From: Acinetobacter pecorum
Lineage (GTDB): Bacteria; Pseudomonadota; Gammaproteobacteria; Pseudomonadales; Moraxellaceae
Assembly: GCF_014837015.1 (NCBI RefSeq)
Contig: NZ_JACSPT010000017.1
Coordinates: 1-64,000, forward strand
Length of the DNA stretch: 64,000 nucleotides
Reading direction: 5' to 3'
Part shown: positions 28,794 through 37,708 of the stretch, piece by piece
Layout of the letters: the number at the start of each line of letters is the position of its first letter
Position numbering within the stretch: the first letter of the stretch is position 1
Notes under the pieces: generated by a model
What the model saw: only the letters and a program-made list of their open reading frames with translations
Database searches by the model: none
What the model was told of the DNA's origin: nothing
Program-made: the position numbers and the translations under genes

Positions 28794-29116
28794 TGTTTAA
28801 AATTTGCATGACGGAAGACATTCCAGAGCGTGAAGCACGCTCTTTTGAGCTTCCAGATGGTGATACAATTTTCATCACCCAACGTGATGGTGCATTTTAT
28901 GCCTATCAGAATTTGTGCCCACATTTGCAGGTTGAACTGGAATTTCTGGAAAACCAGTTTCTGGATCGCGATCAGGAATTTATTGAATGTTCAACGCACG
29001 GTGCACTATTTCTGGTGGAAAGCGGTGAATGTATTTCTGGCCCTTGCCAAGGTCAATCACTTGAAAAAGTAGATATTACCGTGCATTCTGATGGTGGAAT
29101 TTACCTCTCAGAATAA
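28793..29116 (+). CDS. Rieske [2Fe-2S] ferredoxin-like protein
   Basis: A 107-residue soluble Rieske protein. The cluster ligands are C42-P-H44 and C66-x2-H69, with the flanking CPHLQV and CSTHGALF typical of small Rieske subunits such as NirD or dioxygenase ferredoxins. The ATG at 28793 overlaps the kinase stop codon and has an AGGA ribosome binding site; an ATG three codons earlier is less likely. Its partner is unknown, since no oxygenase or reductase gene is near. Its place behind a PfkB kinase gives no clear clue. Confidence 0.88.
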   Translation: MFKICMTEDIPEREARSFELPDGDTIFITQRDGAFYAYQNLCPHLQVELEFLENQFLDRDQEFIECSTHGALFLVESGECISGPCQGQSLEKVDITVHSDGGIYLSE

Positions 29117-29135
29117 GACTAAAACGGACAACACC

Positions 29136-29750
29136 ATGCCTGCATTGTTTCTAGACTATAATCTGATGCCTTTCCATCTCAGCTTATTGGCGATTATTCT
29201 GTTTGGCGTGGTGAAAACCGTTTGTTTCTATTTTGGGCTGAGACCCAGTAAAATTCTGCAAAAAATTTCACCCTATGATTTTCAGCATGTTGATCTGTTA
29301 AATGTGAAATTTTCAAAAACATTGATTGTATTTTTTTTCCTGATGAATTTCAGCTTTGCAGGCTATGTCTTGCAATTTCTGATTTATTCTCAGGAATTCA
29401 AGTTTCTCCCCGCTTATTACCTGATCATTCCCGCTTTGATCATTGCGACCTTTTTTACGATTTTTATGATTCACTGTCTCGATCAGGTCATTCCACCCAA
29501 ATATAAAAAGAACAATGTCAATTTGCTCGGCCGGCTGGCAACGATTTCAAGTGGCAATGCCCGCCCCGGTTTTTCTGCTCAAGCACGGGTTCGGGATGAA
29601 TATGGGCAACTCCACTATGTACAGGTAGAACCGGAATTTGGTGAGCTTGGCTTTCAATCGGAGATTATTCTTATTCGCATAAGAAAATCTCATTATATAG
29701 CCAAGAAAATCTGCAAGTCTAACCAGCTGTTTAGCCTAAATCTGGATTAA
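29136..29750 (+). CDS. membrane protein with C-terminal OB-fold-like domain (YqiJ-like)
   Basis: About 204 residues from the ATG at 29136. Three hydrophobic segments (about 10-30, 63-90, 97-120) precede a soluble domain (about 130-200) whose L-G-R-L-A-T-I-S-x-G-x-A-R-P-G-x-x-A-x-A-R-V-R-D pattern resembles the OB-fold region of YqiJ/DUF1449 proteins. Those proteins often pair with flotillin-like YqiK, but no such gene is here. It follows the Rieske gene by 19 bp and ends at a bidirectional terminator. Confidence 0.65.
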   Translation: MPALFLDYNLMPFHLSLLAIILFGVVKTVCFYFGLRPSKILQKISPYDFQHVDLLNVKFSKTLIVFFFLMNFSFAGYVLQFLIYSQEFKFLPAYYLIIPALIIATFFTIFMIHCLDQVIPPKYKKNNVNLLGRLATISSGNARPGFSAQARVRDEYGQLHYVQVEPEFGELGFQSEIILIRIRKSHYIAKKICKSNQLFSLNLD

Positions 29751-29773
29751 ATATCAGGTCATTTCTCATATTG

Positions 29774-29799
29774 AAAATCCTGACGGCTATCAGGATTTT
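29774..29799. terminator. bidirectional terminator
   Basis: AAAATCCTGA and TCAGGATTTT form a 10-bp stem with a 6-nt loop between the YqiJ-like gene and the convergent YidB-like gene. Confidence 0.85.
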
Positions 29800-29810
29800 A
29801 GTTTAGAGAT

Positions 29811-30497
29811 TTATTTTTTGAGAAGCCCCGAAACCATACTTAGTACATTTTGTATATCGCTGTTGGCTTCCTGCTTACTGGTCTGTTCACCTTGTGGGGT
29901 AAGAGAGTCAATAATCTGCGGCAATACCTGTGAAATAGCACCATATACATCTTGCTTAGGGGTATGAGTTTGCTGCGCTACCTCTTCAACTTCCTGCTCA
30001 TCGAACAGGTTTTGTACCTGCTGCGGATCAACATGAGCATTTTCACCGGGACCTGTCGATACCCAATCGTCTACCTGACGAGTAAGGCCTTGGCCTTTTA
30101 GCTTGTCCAAGGCACCCTGCAAGCCACCCTGTTTTTGTATCCAGGCCAACACCAGAGGCAACACAGCGATCAACAAAGTTTTGCCGGTAGAACTCCCCCC
30201 GAAACCTGAGCGAGGTTGAGAGGTGCTTTGACTACTGGCACCACCACCTAGCTGACTGAGAACCGAACCTAAAATTGCACTCAGGCCATTTTGGCGTGTT
30301 TGCTGACCGGTTTGATTCTGTTGATTTTGGGTTTGTTGGGTTTGTTTATTTTGCTGAGGATTGGACTGGTTTAAATGCCCTAATACTGAGCCTAGAATAT
30401 CTGCCAAGCCGCCCTGTTGTGAAGTTTTCTGCTGCGATTGTCCGCCACCTAATGCCTGCTTTGCTAATATTTCCACAATATTACTTAGGTTTGTCAT
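29811..30497 (-). CDS. YidB family protein (DUF937) with a Q/N-rich linker
   Basis: A 228-residue protein of the YidB/DUF937 family, of unknown function. The core (about 100-200) has the family's W-V-S-T-G-P-G-E-N segment and the helix V-D-P-Q-Q-V-Q-N-L-F. The N-terminal part carries two copies of a short amphipathic motif G-L-x-x-I-L-G-S-V-L (30-39 and 71-80), separated by a Q/N-rich, low-complexity stretch (43-70). E. coli YidB is about 130 residues, so the extra length is this region. Confidence 0.8.
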   Translation of the reverse strand: MTNLSNIVEILAKQALGGGQSQQKTSQQGGLADILGSVLGHLNQSNPQQNKQTQQTQNQQNQTGQQTRQNGLSAILGSVLSQLGGGASSQSTSQPRSGFGGSSTGKTLLIAVLPLVLAWIQKQGGLQGALDKLKGQGLTRQVDDWVSTGPGENAHVDPQQVQNLFDEQEVEEVAQQTHTPKQDVYGAISQVLPQIIDSLTPQGEQTSKQEANSDIQNVLSMVSGLLKK

Positions 30498-30603
30498 GTC
30501 CTATATCCTATGTGCATCTTAACTACAGGATACGGCCTGCCTTTACATTGTCTAGGCCAGATTGTGTTAATATTTGCAATCTTGATAAAGTAGGTTTTTC
30601 GGC

Positions 30604-31074
30604 TTACCAGCGAAATTTATCCCAGTTTTCCGGGTTAGCCCAAAACTTGGAATTAAACCAGTCTGGCACATGTTTATAGGTTAAAATATTAAATTGCCAC
30701 AGCGCAAAATCTGCCTCATGTGCGGTCTTGTCGATCAACTGGGTAAATCCCAAAGCTCTCAATAATTTTTCGTTGTGCAAACGACTGACTACCACCAGAC
30801 GTTTGGCAAACAAATCACGCAATTTCACCAAAATTTGGCTCATCATCTGTTCAGACAAAAATTCAGTTTCTGTGGTATCCAGCCTCACCACAGCCACGTC
30901 ATAACGTTGTTGAAAAGGCAGATTTAAAAAGTCAGATACGCTAAAATGGTACCATTGAATAGCTGGCTGAAACTGGACTTGGCTCAAGTCCTGCCCAATA
31001 CAAATAGCAGTATGAATTGGCTGTTCCCGTGCGAAATCGTCTAGCATCGAAGTAATGACATTCTGCTCAGCCAT
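30604..31074 (-). CDS. DUF6231-like protein, 156 aa
   Basis: A soluble protein of 156 residues whose pattern (AICIGQDLS, YDVAVVRLD and LVVVSRLHNEKLLRALGF) resembles a Rossmann-like domain, perhaps a reduced methyltransferase without a clear AdoMet glycine motif. I place it with DUF6231, a gammaproteobacterial family of unknown function, with limited certainty. Divergent from the DUF2797 gene, with only 34 bp between the starts, so the two probably share a control region. Confidence 0.6.
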   Translation of the reverse strand: MAEQNVITSMLDDFAREQPIHTAICIGQDLSQVQFQPAIQWYHFSVSDFLNLPFQQRYDVAVVRLDTTETEFLSEQMMSQILVKLRDLFAKRLVVVSRLHNEKLLRALGFTQLIDKTAHEADFALWQFNILTYKHVPDWFNSKFWANPENWDKFRW

Positions 31075-31108
31075 AACTGCATCCTTATGATTTAAGTGAG
31101 TAATTTTT

Positions 31109-31978
31109 ATGGAACTTCAGGGCATTTGTCATAAAATGCACGTCGGCCTCAAGGACCTTAGTGTAACTGAACAACAGTTACAGCGGGCAAATGTTGAATA
31201 TAAATTAATTCTGGATCGTGCAGAAATTGATCTCCCGTTTAATTTAGGCGAGGAAATCGAGATTGAATGGACAGGGAATATTTACTGTGTGTCTTGTGGT
31301 AAAAAAACCTCCAAATCATTCTCACAAGGTCACTGTTTTAAATGTTTTAAAACTAATGCTTCATGTGATATGTGCATCATGAAGCCAGAAACCTGTCATT
31401 ATCATTTAGGCACTTGCCGCGAAGATGAATTTGCACAGAATGTCTGCTTTCAGCCACATATTGTCTATTTGGCCAATTCTAGCGCATTAAAGGTCGGTAT
31501 TACCCGTACCAGCCAAATGCCGACCCGCTGGCTTGATCAAGGTGCCACCCAGGCCCTGCCGATTATGAAAGTGGGCTCACGTCGTCTTTCTGGAAAGCTT
31601 GAGGTCATGTTTGGTACGCAGGTAGCTGATAAAACTGACTGGCGCAAGCTACTCAAAGGTGAAGCAGAACCACTCAACCTGATTGAAGTACGTGAACAGT
31701 TACTAGAAGAATTTGCACCAAAAATTCAGACGATCCGTGAGGAATTTAATCAGAATTTGCAGTTTAATGAAAATATTGAAGTGCTTGAAGATGAACTGCC
31801 ACGTGAGTTTATTTATCCTGTAGATGAATATCCGGAAAAGATTAAATCGCATAATCTGGATAAAACTCCCGTGATTCGCGGCAAATTACAGGGAATTAAA
31901 GGCCAATATTTGATTTTAGATACTGGCGTGATCAATATACGCAAATATACCGGTTATGAGCTGATTATCCGAACTTAA
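31109..31978 (+). CDS. DUF2797 domain protein
   Basis: A 289-residue cytoplasmic protein. The N-terminal half is cysteine-rich (C-V-S-C near 71-74, H-C-F-K-C near 83-87, then C-D-M-C, C-H-Y-H and C-R near 95-112), suggesting a zinc-binding fold. The middle (VYLANSSALKVGITR, about 126-140) is the GIY-YIG-like core seen in DUF2797. Function is unknown. Divergent from the DUF6231-like gene and ended by a strong terminator. Confidence 0.8.
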   Translation: MELQGICHKMHVGLKDLSVTEQQLQRANVEYKLILDRAEIDLPFNLGEEIEIEWTGNIYCVSCGKKTSKSFSQGHCFKCFKTNASCDMCIMKPETCHYHLGTCREDEFAQNVCFQPHIVYLANSSALKVGITRTSQMPTRWLDQGATQALPIMKVGSRRLSGKLEVMFGTQVADKTDWRKLLKGEAEPLNLIEVREQLLEEFAPKIQTIREEFNQNLQFNENIEVLEDELPREFIYPVDEYPEKIKSHNLDKTPVIRGKLQGIKGQYLILDTGVINIRKYTGYELIIRT

Positions 31979-31998
31979 ACCCTCATTGCCAAAAGCAT

Positions 31999-32026
31999 AA
32001 AAAACCAGCCTGCGGGCTGGTTTTTT
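31999..32026. terminator. bidirectional terminator
   Basis: AAAAAACCAGCC, TGCG loop, GGCTGGTTTTTT: a 12-bp perfect stem between the DUF2797 gene and convergent ppiD. Confidence 0.92.
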
Positions 32027-32039
32027 GGTTAAGATCATC

Positions 32040-33905
32040 TTATTTGATTTTTGCCTGAGATTGCAGATAACGCGTATAGTCATCAAATTCCTGCTGACCA
32101 CGAAGTTGCTGATATAACTTCACCAACTCACTACGTTGCTCTGCACTCAATACATCTACCGGGTTCTTCTTCACTTCTGATACTGCAACTACAACCAGCT
32201 CATTTGGCATTTTCGTTGTCGTTACTGACCAGTAACCTGGTTTTGGTGTCGGAAGACTAAATGCTGCGCGCTGTACATCGCGTTTTAGCAAACCTTCAGC
32301 ACGTGTGTAAACACCAGCATCTTCAAAGATCAAATCACCTTTTGCCACAGCTGCAGCCGGTTTGGTTTTAAACTCATCCAGAGCTTTCTGAATTTTTGCT
32401 TTTGCCAATGCAGCTGCTTTGTCTTCAATCAATAATGTCTTAACCAGCGGTTTGGCTTCTGCCAGTGTCTGCTCACCGGCTGCATGATAATCACGCACCT
32501 TGATCCAGGCTACATTACCATTGGCCAGCTGGATACTGGATGAAGCATTACGATCACCATTTTTAACATCATCATTGAACAGTTTGACTTTGAGGCTAGC
32601 ATCGCTCAACACTGGATCTCGGGTCGAAAGTTTTACCCCTTGGGCTTTCTGAACCTGTACACCTTTGACCTCTTGAATAACGACATCCAGAGAATCACTT
32701 CCTACCACCATATCATTCAGTGTATTGACCATATCGGAGAATGCATTGGATTTTTTAGCAGCCAAAACTTCTTCAGATAAACGCGCTTTTTGTGACTCAA
32801 AAGAAGGAACCGCAACATCTGGAGTTTGTACAGAAATAATATGATATCCATAATCTGTTTTCACCGGCGCAGACACCTGACCCGATTTTAAAGAACCAAC
32901 TGCCTGATCAAATGCGGTACCGAATACGCCTTCTTCATAGACAGCAATTGCGCCACCTTTCGACTTGGAATCAGGGTCTTCAGAATACTGTGCGGCAGCC
33001 TGGGCAAAACTTGTTCCAGCTTTAATTTTTGCTGCAATTTCAGTTGCCAGTTTTTTTGCTTCTGCATCACTACGACTGTCCGCCGTAATTAGAATATGCT
33101 TCACCTCTGGTTTAACTGCCTGTTTTTGTTTAGCAACAAAAGCTGTATAGGCTTCCTGAAGTTCAGCATCTGTCACCGCTAAACTCTGTGCCTGAATATC
33201 GCTTGGCTTTAATACCACATAGTCCACATCTACACTGGTCGGCTGCTTAAACAGGGTTTTATGTTTTTCATAATAGGCAGCAATTTCTGCATCAGTTACT
33301 TTGACATCTTTTTTATAACGATCCAGATTAATGCTCGAAATATAAATATGGCGTTGTTCAGTTTGCAAATCAGCAATCTGCTGCATTTCGACCGGACTCA
33401 CCAGCGGATAATCCAGAAAAGTCGATGACAGCATCTTCAATGCATGATCTGTACGTAAACTTTCGATCAAAGCACGATTGGTCATGCCAATTGATTTCAG
33501 ATAGTTTTCATATAAAGCATTGGAGAACTTGCCATCTTGCTGGAAGGTCGGCTGTTGGGCGATCATCTGTTCAATCTGCTGGTCACTGAGACTGATTCCC
33601 AATTTTTCAGCCTGTTGCAACAATAAAGTACGGGCGACCAGCGTATCCATGGCTTTTTGGTCGATGAAGCTTTGATTCAGTAAAGTTTCATCCCCATTGG
33701 CATAACTGAGATATTGTTCTTTAAATGATTTCGTCAGTGTCTCTAATTCTTTTTGAGATATTTCAGTTCCGTTTACTGATTTTGCTGCATCAGAACTTCC
33801 GCCGCTAAAATATCCTTCAATACCTACAAGTGCTAACGGGGTCAAAAATAGAACGAGCAAGACTTTGCCCAACCAGCCCTTAATAACTTTACGAAAAGCT
33901 TCCAT
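32040..33905 (-). CDS. ppiD: peptidyl-prolyl cis-trans isomerase D
   Basis: PpiD is a membrane-anchored periplasmic chaperone working near the Sec translocon. The 621 residues show a cytoplasmic N-tip, one membrane anchor (about 12-30), a SurA-like N-terminal chaperone region (to about 220), a parvulin domain (about 262-365, KHILIT at its start and YGYHIISV at its end) and a second SurA-like part. The length matches E. coli (623). The hupB gene lies upstream on the same strand, as in many gammaproteobacteria, but a terminator separates them. Confidence 0.93.
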   Translation of the reverse strand: MEAFRKVIKGWLGKVLLVLFLTPLALVGIEGYFSGGSSDAAKSVNGTEISQKELETLTKSFKEQYLSYANGDETLLNQSFIDQKAMDTLVARTLLLQQAEKLGISLSDQQIEQMIAQQPTFQQDGKFSNALYENYLKSIGMTNRALIESLRTDHALKMLSSTFLDYPLVSPVEMQQIADLQTEQRHIYISSINLDRYKKDVKVTDAEIAAYYEKHKTLFKQPTSVDVDYVVLKPSDIQAQSLAVTDAELQEAYTAFVAKQKQAVKPEVKHILITADSRSDAEAKKLATEIAAKIKAGTSFAQAAAQYSEDPDSKSKGGAIAVYEEGVFGTAFDQAVGSLKSGQVSAPVKTDYGYHIISVQTPDVAVPSFESQKARLSEEVLAAKKSNAFSDMVNTLNDMVVGSDSLDVVIQEVKGVQVQKAQGVKLSTRDPVLSDASLKVKLFNDDVKNGDRNASSSIQLANGNVAWIKVRDYHAAGEQTLAEAKPLVKTLLIEDKAAALAKAKIQKALDEFKTKPAAAVAKGDLIFEDAGVYTRAEGLLKRDVQRAAFSLPTPKPGYWSVTTTKMPNELVVVAVSEVKKNPVDVLSAEQRSELVKLYQQLRGQQEFDDYTRYLQSQAKIK

Positions 33906-33995
33906 AAGTATTCCAATATTTTATTTGCCAAGGATTTTAACCGAAAATACCCATTGAATGAATGTGTTAATCATCTCAATTAAATTTATTAATAA

Positions 33996-34021
33996 AAAAC
34001 GCGCCAAATAAGGCGCGTTTT
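33996..34021 (-). terminator. terminator after hupB
   Basis: AAAACGCGCC and GGCGCGTTTT form a 10-bp GC-rich stem. On the minus strand it is followed by TTTTATTAAT. Confidence 0.88.
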
Positions 34022-34035
34022 GTCGCTAGAAAGAC

Positions 34036-34308
34036 TTAAGCTACAGCGTCTTTTAAGCCTTTACCTGCTTTGAAACTAGGTACTTTGCTTGCTTTAATTT
34101 CAAGAGTAGCACCAGTTTGTGGATTACGGCCAGTACGTGCAGCACGTTCTTTCACGCCAAAAGTACCAAAACCGACTAAAGTTACAGTATCACCCGATTT
34201 TAAAGCTTCAGTAACAGAAGCAATTGTAGCATCTAAAGCCTTACCTGCGTCAGCCTTAGATAATCCCCCTTTCTCTGCAATTGCATCAATTAATTCTGAT
34301 TTATTCAT
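34036..34308 (-). CDS. hupB: DNA-binding protein HU-beta
   Basis: HU is a small dimeric nucleoid protein that bends DNA. The 90 residues match the family length exactly and show the DNA-arm motif [21 protein letters not shown] (about 46-66) with the conserved arm proline in R-N-P. The ATG at 34308 has an AGAGGA ribosome binding site. Promoter-like hexamers lie 67-96 bp upstream. It is flanked by ppiD downstream and a phasin gene upstream. Confidence 0.96.
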   Translation of the reverse strand: MNKSELIDAIAEKGGLSKADAGKALDATIASVTEALKSGDTVTLVGFGTFGVKERAARTGRNPQTGATLEIKASKVPSFKAGKGLKDAVA

Positions 34309-34374
34309 GAAGATTACGTCCTCTTAATATCGTTTATTTAAGGTTCAAGAATTGGTTTAACATGCCATAACGCC

Positions 34375-34404
34375 TTTATAGCAATGCTTTAGGTATAAAC
34401 GCAA
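34375..34404 (-). promoter_or_regulatory. candidate sigma-70 promoter of hupB
   Basis: On the minus strand, TTGCGT (34404-34399), an 18-bp spacer and TATAAA (34380-34375) lie upstream of the hupB ATG. Both hexamers are close to consensus. Prediction from sequence only. Confidence 0.5.
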
Positions 34405-34465
34405 TACTTAAGAACCTCTTTTTTTTCAAAAAATATGCGAAAAAAACATTGAATAATAAATAAAG

Positions 34466-34945
34466 TCATTTTATTTGTGTTTTTTTCGATAATTCTTCTT
34501 TCATTTTTTCTTGTTCCGCAGTCAATTGATCAACTTTGGTATGCAACTGAAGGATTAAACGTTCCAAATATTGTACATCCTTCAGTGTGACTAATCCTAT
34601 ACGATTCAATGAATGATGAACAGAGTTGTCAATTAATTTTTCCACTTTGTCTTTGGTGTCGATAACCGACTCTTTGGCTTTCTCCGAAACCTTTTCTACA
34701 GTTTGATCAGCAATATCGACAGTTTTAGATTCCAGTTCTTCACCCACCTTGACCAGCGAGTCAAACAGTTTATTGCCTTCTTCTTCTGCACGCGAAAATG
34801 CCCCCAGCCCTGCCAGCCAGATCTGTTTGGTGTATTTACGAAAATCAAGAACCGATTTGCGCTCTGAGGCAGATTTGGACTTGGCTTTTAGCGTTTTCTC
34901 ATTCGAAGCTTCCGTTGAATCTTGTGCTGTTTTTGACTTGTCCAT
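34466..34945 (-). CDS. phasin family protein (PhaF/PhaI-like)
   Basis: About 159 residues, starting at the ATG at 34945 (AGGAG 8 nt upstream; a GTG two codons earlier is too close to that site). The WLAGLGAFSRAEEEGNKLF segment (about 45-63) matches the polyhydroxyalkanoate granule-associated phasins. The protein is highly helical, with a basic, low-complexity N-terminus and heptad-like C-terminal helices. No PHA synthase gene is near, so it may coat storage granules made by genes elsewhere or act as a general stress phasin. Confidence 0.78.
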   Translation of the reverse strand: MDKSKTAQDSTEASNEKTLKAKSKSASERKSVLDFRKYTKQIWLAGLGAFSRAEEEGNKLFDSLVKVGEELESKTVDIADQTVEKVSEKAKESVIDTKDKVEKLIDNSVHHSLNRIGLVTLKDVQYLERLILQLHTKVDQLTAEQEKMKEELSKKTQIK

Positions 34946-35148
34946 GTGCACGGCTCCTGCTTATTTTCCACTCAATTATTATAAATTATTCTACAAAATC
35001 ACTGCATAATAGCAAATTTAGTACTTGATAGATTTGGTAAACTGTTCTACAAAGCAATTTATTTCAAGTCTAATTTGATTTAACCCTGAAATCTTTTTAC
35101 AGGCAGGAAGCTTTTTCACTTTATATTTCAGGTAAGGATTGGTTGTAT

Positions 35149-35799
35149 ATGAGCGAATCGCAACAAAGTCAAAATCAACCGCATTTGTTGCTTACGATGA
35201 TGTTAATTGTTCTTGAAACAATATTTACCTTCATTCTCAAGCATGATCGTGTCGTTGCTCTACAGGCCAAAAAGTTTGTAGATGAAAATATCTCGGTTAA
35301 AATCAATAGCTATATTCCATATTTTGACTTTTATGTGCAATTCACCCCAAACGGGCTATTGTTTGACCATAAAGCACCAGGCCGCATTGTAGATCTGGAT
35401 GTACGCACGACCCTCCCTGACCTGATTAAAATTTTTATTTTTGGCAATCGTCGCAGCATCCGCAATATGCGCATTGATGGTCATCAGGTTTTAAAAGATG
35501 AGTTTCGTGATCTGTTAACTGTATTTAGTTTACCAAAAGTCTTGGCTGACTGGAGGCACTGGCTGTCCGAGGCACCTACAGATGAGACAGAAATTGTTGC
35601 CTCTAAAAAGCGTATTGCACCACTTCTAAAGAAAATTGAAGAGCAACGTTCCAAGATCAATACCTTGCAGGTAGAAGTTAAACAGTACAGAAACCGTCTG
35701 AAACGGATCGAGCAACGTCAAAAGCGCATTAATATTGCTTTTGGCCTGAGCACCATACTTTTGATTACGTTATTAGTGTATAATTGGCTGAGTGTGTAA
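35149..35799 (+). CDS. SCP2/UbiJ-like protein with coiled coil and C-terminal membrane anchor
   Basis: About 216 residues from the ATG at 35149, which is better placed behind an AAGGAT site than the TTG at 35143. Residues about 30-125 resemble the lipid-binding SCP2-like domain of UbiJ, the ubiquinone-synthesis accessory factor (a strand-rich half followed by an N-M-R-I-D-G-H-Q-V helix). A basic coiled coil (about 158-195) and one membrane helix (about 196-214) follow. E. coli UbiJ is a similar length but lacks the terminal anchor. It is not beside ubiE or ubiB. The assignment is tentative. Confidence 0.55.
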   Translation: MSESQQSQNQPHLLLTMMLIVLETIFTFILKHDRVVALQAKKFVDENISVKINSYIPYFDFYVQFTPNGLLFDHKAPGRIVDLDVRTTLPDLIKIFIFGNRRSIRNMRIDGHQVLKDEFRDLLTVFSLPKVLADWRHWLSEAPTDETEIVASKKRIAPLLKKIEEQRSKINTLQVEVKQYRNRLKRIEQRQKRINIAFGLSTILLITLLVYNWLSV

Positions 35800-35848
35800 A
35801 TCTTTCATTATCCAAAATTTAAATCCCACTAAGGTCTACCAAAAATAA

Positions 35849-35867
35849 CTTGACTATTTTAGTCGGG
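35849..35867 (+). promoter_or_regulatory. type-1 IscR binding site
   Basis: CTTGACTATTTTAGTCGGG fits the core of the E. coli type-1 IscR consensus at every position (Y-Y-G-A-C-T-R-W-W-W-Y-A-G-T-C-R-R-S). It covers the -35 hexamer of the iscR promoter, so binding of [2Fe-2S]-IscR should repress the operon. Confidence 0.8.
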
Positions 35868-35878
35868 ATTCTTAGAAT
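35850..35878 (+). promoter_or_regulatory. sigma-70 promoter of the isc operon
   Basis: TTGACT (35850-35855), a 17-bp spacer and TAGAAT (35873-35878), 34 bp before the iscR start. Near-consensus, and overlapped by the IscR site. Confidence 0.85.
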
Positions 35879-35911
35879 TGACACATCTAGTCTAACCATG
35901 TGTATCGAATC

Positions 35912-36385
35912 ATGCGCCTAACCACTCGCGGTCGCTACGCTGTGACTGCTCTGCTTGATCTAGCTTTACAGCCTTCTGAAAAAACGATTACGCTCGCTGA
36001 AATTGCAGCACGCCAAACTATTTCTGTCGCGTATCTTGAGCAGTTATTTGCGAAACTCAAACGCCATGGCTTAGTTTCAAGTGTTCGCGGAGCAAATGGT
36101 GGTTACCATTTAGCACGCAATGCAGATGAAATTACAGTATTAGCAATTATTGAAGCTGTAAACGAAACAGTTGATGCGACTCGCTGCGACCATAAAGGCA
36201 ACTGCCAGAATGGCGCAATGTGCTTGACTCATGATTTATGGCAGGAACTCTCCCATCACATTGCCGATTATTTAGCAAAAATCTCGCTTGCTGATCTGGT
36301 TGCGCGTGACAATGTACAAACCGTGTCATTACGCCAAAATTCAGCCCCCTTTGATTCAGCCCTTTTATCGGTTACAGGTATTTGA
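35912..36385 (+). CDS. iscR: Fe-S cluster regulator IscR
   Basis: An Rrf2-family regulator that senses cellular Fe-S status through a [2Fe-2S] cluster. The 157-residue protein from the ATG at 35912 has the winged helix-turn-helix (about 1-70) and the cluster ligands C92, C98, C104 and H107, at the same positions as in E. coli. A GTG four codons earlier is unlikely to be used. It is the first gene of the isc operon, 1 bp before iscS, and its promoter carries a type-1 IscR site, indicating autorepression by the holo form. Confidence 0.96.
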   Translation: MRLTTRGRYAVTALLDLALQPSEKTITLAEIAARQTISVAYLEQLFAKLKRHGLVSSVRGANGGYHLARNADEITVLAIIEAVNETVDATRCDHKGNCQNGAMCLTHDLWQELSHHIADYLAKISLADLVARDNVQTVSLRQNSAPFDSALLSVTGI

Positions 36386-36386
36386 C

Positions 36387-37604
36387 ATGAAACGTCCGAT
36401 TTATCTTGATTATGCAGCTACAACTCCTGTAGATCCTCAGGTTGCTGAACGTATGATGGAATGCTTAACATTCGATGGTACCTTCGGTAATGCAGCATCT
36501 CGTTCACACGCATATGGTTGGCAGGCTGAAGAAAAAGTTGAATATGCACGTGAGCAAGTTGCCAATTTAGTTAAAGCTGATCCGCGTGAAATCGTATGGA
36601 CCTCAGGTGCGACCGAGTCAGACAACCTTGCAATTAAAGGTGTAGCTCATTTCTATGCATCTAAAGGTAAACATATTGTTACCTCTAAAATTGAACATAA
36701 GGCAGTTTTAGATACCTGTCGTGAGCTTGAATCCGAAGGTTTTGAAATTACCTATATTGAACCACAGCCTAAAACTGGTTTAATTACACCTGAGATGGTA
36801 CAGGCAGCGATTCGCCCAGATACGATTCTTGTTTCCCTGATGATGGTAAACAATGAAATCGGTACGGTGACTGATGTTGCAGCGATTGGTGAAATCACTC
36901 GTGCCAACAAGATTTTCTTCCATGTCGATGCTGCCCAAGCAGCGGGTAAAGTTGAAATTGATCTTTCGACTTTAAAAGTGGACCTGATGAGCTTCTCTGC
37001 ACACAAAATTTATGGTCCTAAAGGTATCGGCGCATTATTTGTACGTCGCAGCCCGCGTGTACGCCTTAAAGCTGAAATGCATGGTGGCGGTCATGAACGT
37101 GGTATGCGTTCAGGTACGCTGGCAACACATCAAATCGTAGGTATGGGTGAAGCTTTTGAACTTGCAGGTAAAAACCTGGAAGCTGAACAGACTCGTATAC
37201 GCGTACTTCGTGACAAGCTTTGGAATGGCCTGCAAGATTTGGAACAGGTTTTCCTAAATGGTCACCCGACTCAAAACGTTGCAAACTACCTCAACGTAAG
37301 TTTCAACTTCGTTGAAGGCGAATCTTTGATGATGGCATTGAAAGATGCTGCAGTATCATCAGGTTCAGCATGTACATCTGCAACACTTGAACCATCTTAT
37401 GTACTTCGTGCGCTCGGTCTTTCAGACGAGCTTGCACACAGTTCGATCCGCTTCAGCTTTGGTAAATACACCACTGAAGAAGATATCGATCACGTATTGA
37501 CTATCACTAAAGCTGCTGTTGAGAAGTTACGTGAACTTTCTCCGCTTTGGGATATGTATAAGGAAGGTATTGACCTTTCTAAAGTTGAGTGGGCTGAGCA
37601 CTAA
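36387..37604 (+). CDS. iscS: cysteine desulfurase IscS
   Basis: IscS takes sulfur from cysteine for Fe-S clusters and tRNA thiolation. Starting at the ATG at 36387, directly after the iscR stop, it has 405 residues (E. coli 404). H104, the PLP lysine K207 in SAHK and the persulfide cysteine C329 in SSGSACTSA are all in place. The frame is open upstream through iscR, but the homologous N-terminus [14 protein letters not shown] fixes the start. Confidence 0.97.
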   Translation: MKRPIYLDYAATTPVDPQVAERMMECLTFDGTFGNAASRSHAYGWQAEEKVEYAREQVANLVKADPREIVWTSGATESDNLAIKGVAHFYASKGKHIVTSKIEHKAVLDTCRELESEGFEITYIEPQPKTGLITPEMVQAAIRPDTILVSLMMVNNEIGTVTDVAAIGEITRANKIFFHVDAAQAAGKVEIDLSTLKVDLMSFSAHKIYGPKGIGALFVRRSPRVRLKAEMHGGGHERGMRSGTLATHQIVGMGEAFELAGKNLEAEQTRIRVLRDKLWNGLQDLEQVFLNGHPTQNVANYLNVSFNFVEGESLMMALKDAAVSSGSACTSATLEPSYVLRALGLSDELAHSSIRFSFGKYTTEEDIDHVLTITKAAVEKLRELSPLWDMYKEGIDLSKVEWAEH

Positions 37605-37708
37605 TTTTCATCCTGAGATAGTAACGAATCCGTTGCTGTCTCATTGAGAAAAAATTTTTTACCCCCATATTTAATACTAAGGCTGACCCCGAGGTTTGGA
37701 GAAGCAAC

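Noticed and set aside
30300..30360. Short repetitive stretch that could suggest a repeat array
   Set aside because: It is the Q/N-rich coding region of the YidB-like gene (CAA/CAG and AAC/AAT codons), not an array. No CRISPR-like direct repeats with spacers occur in the window.
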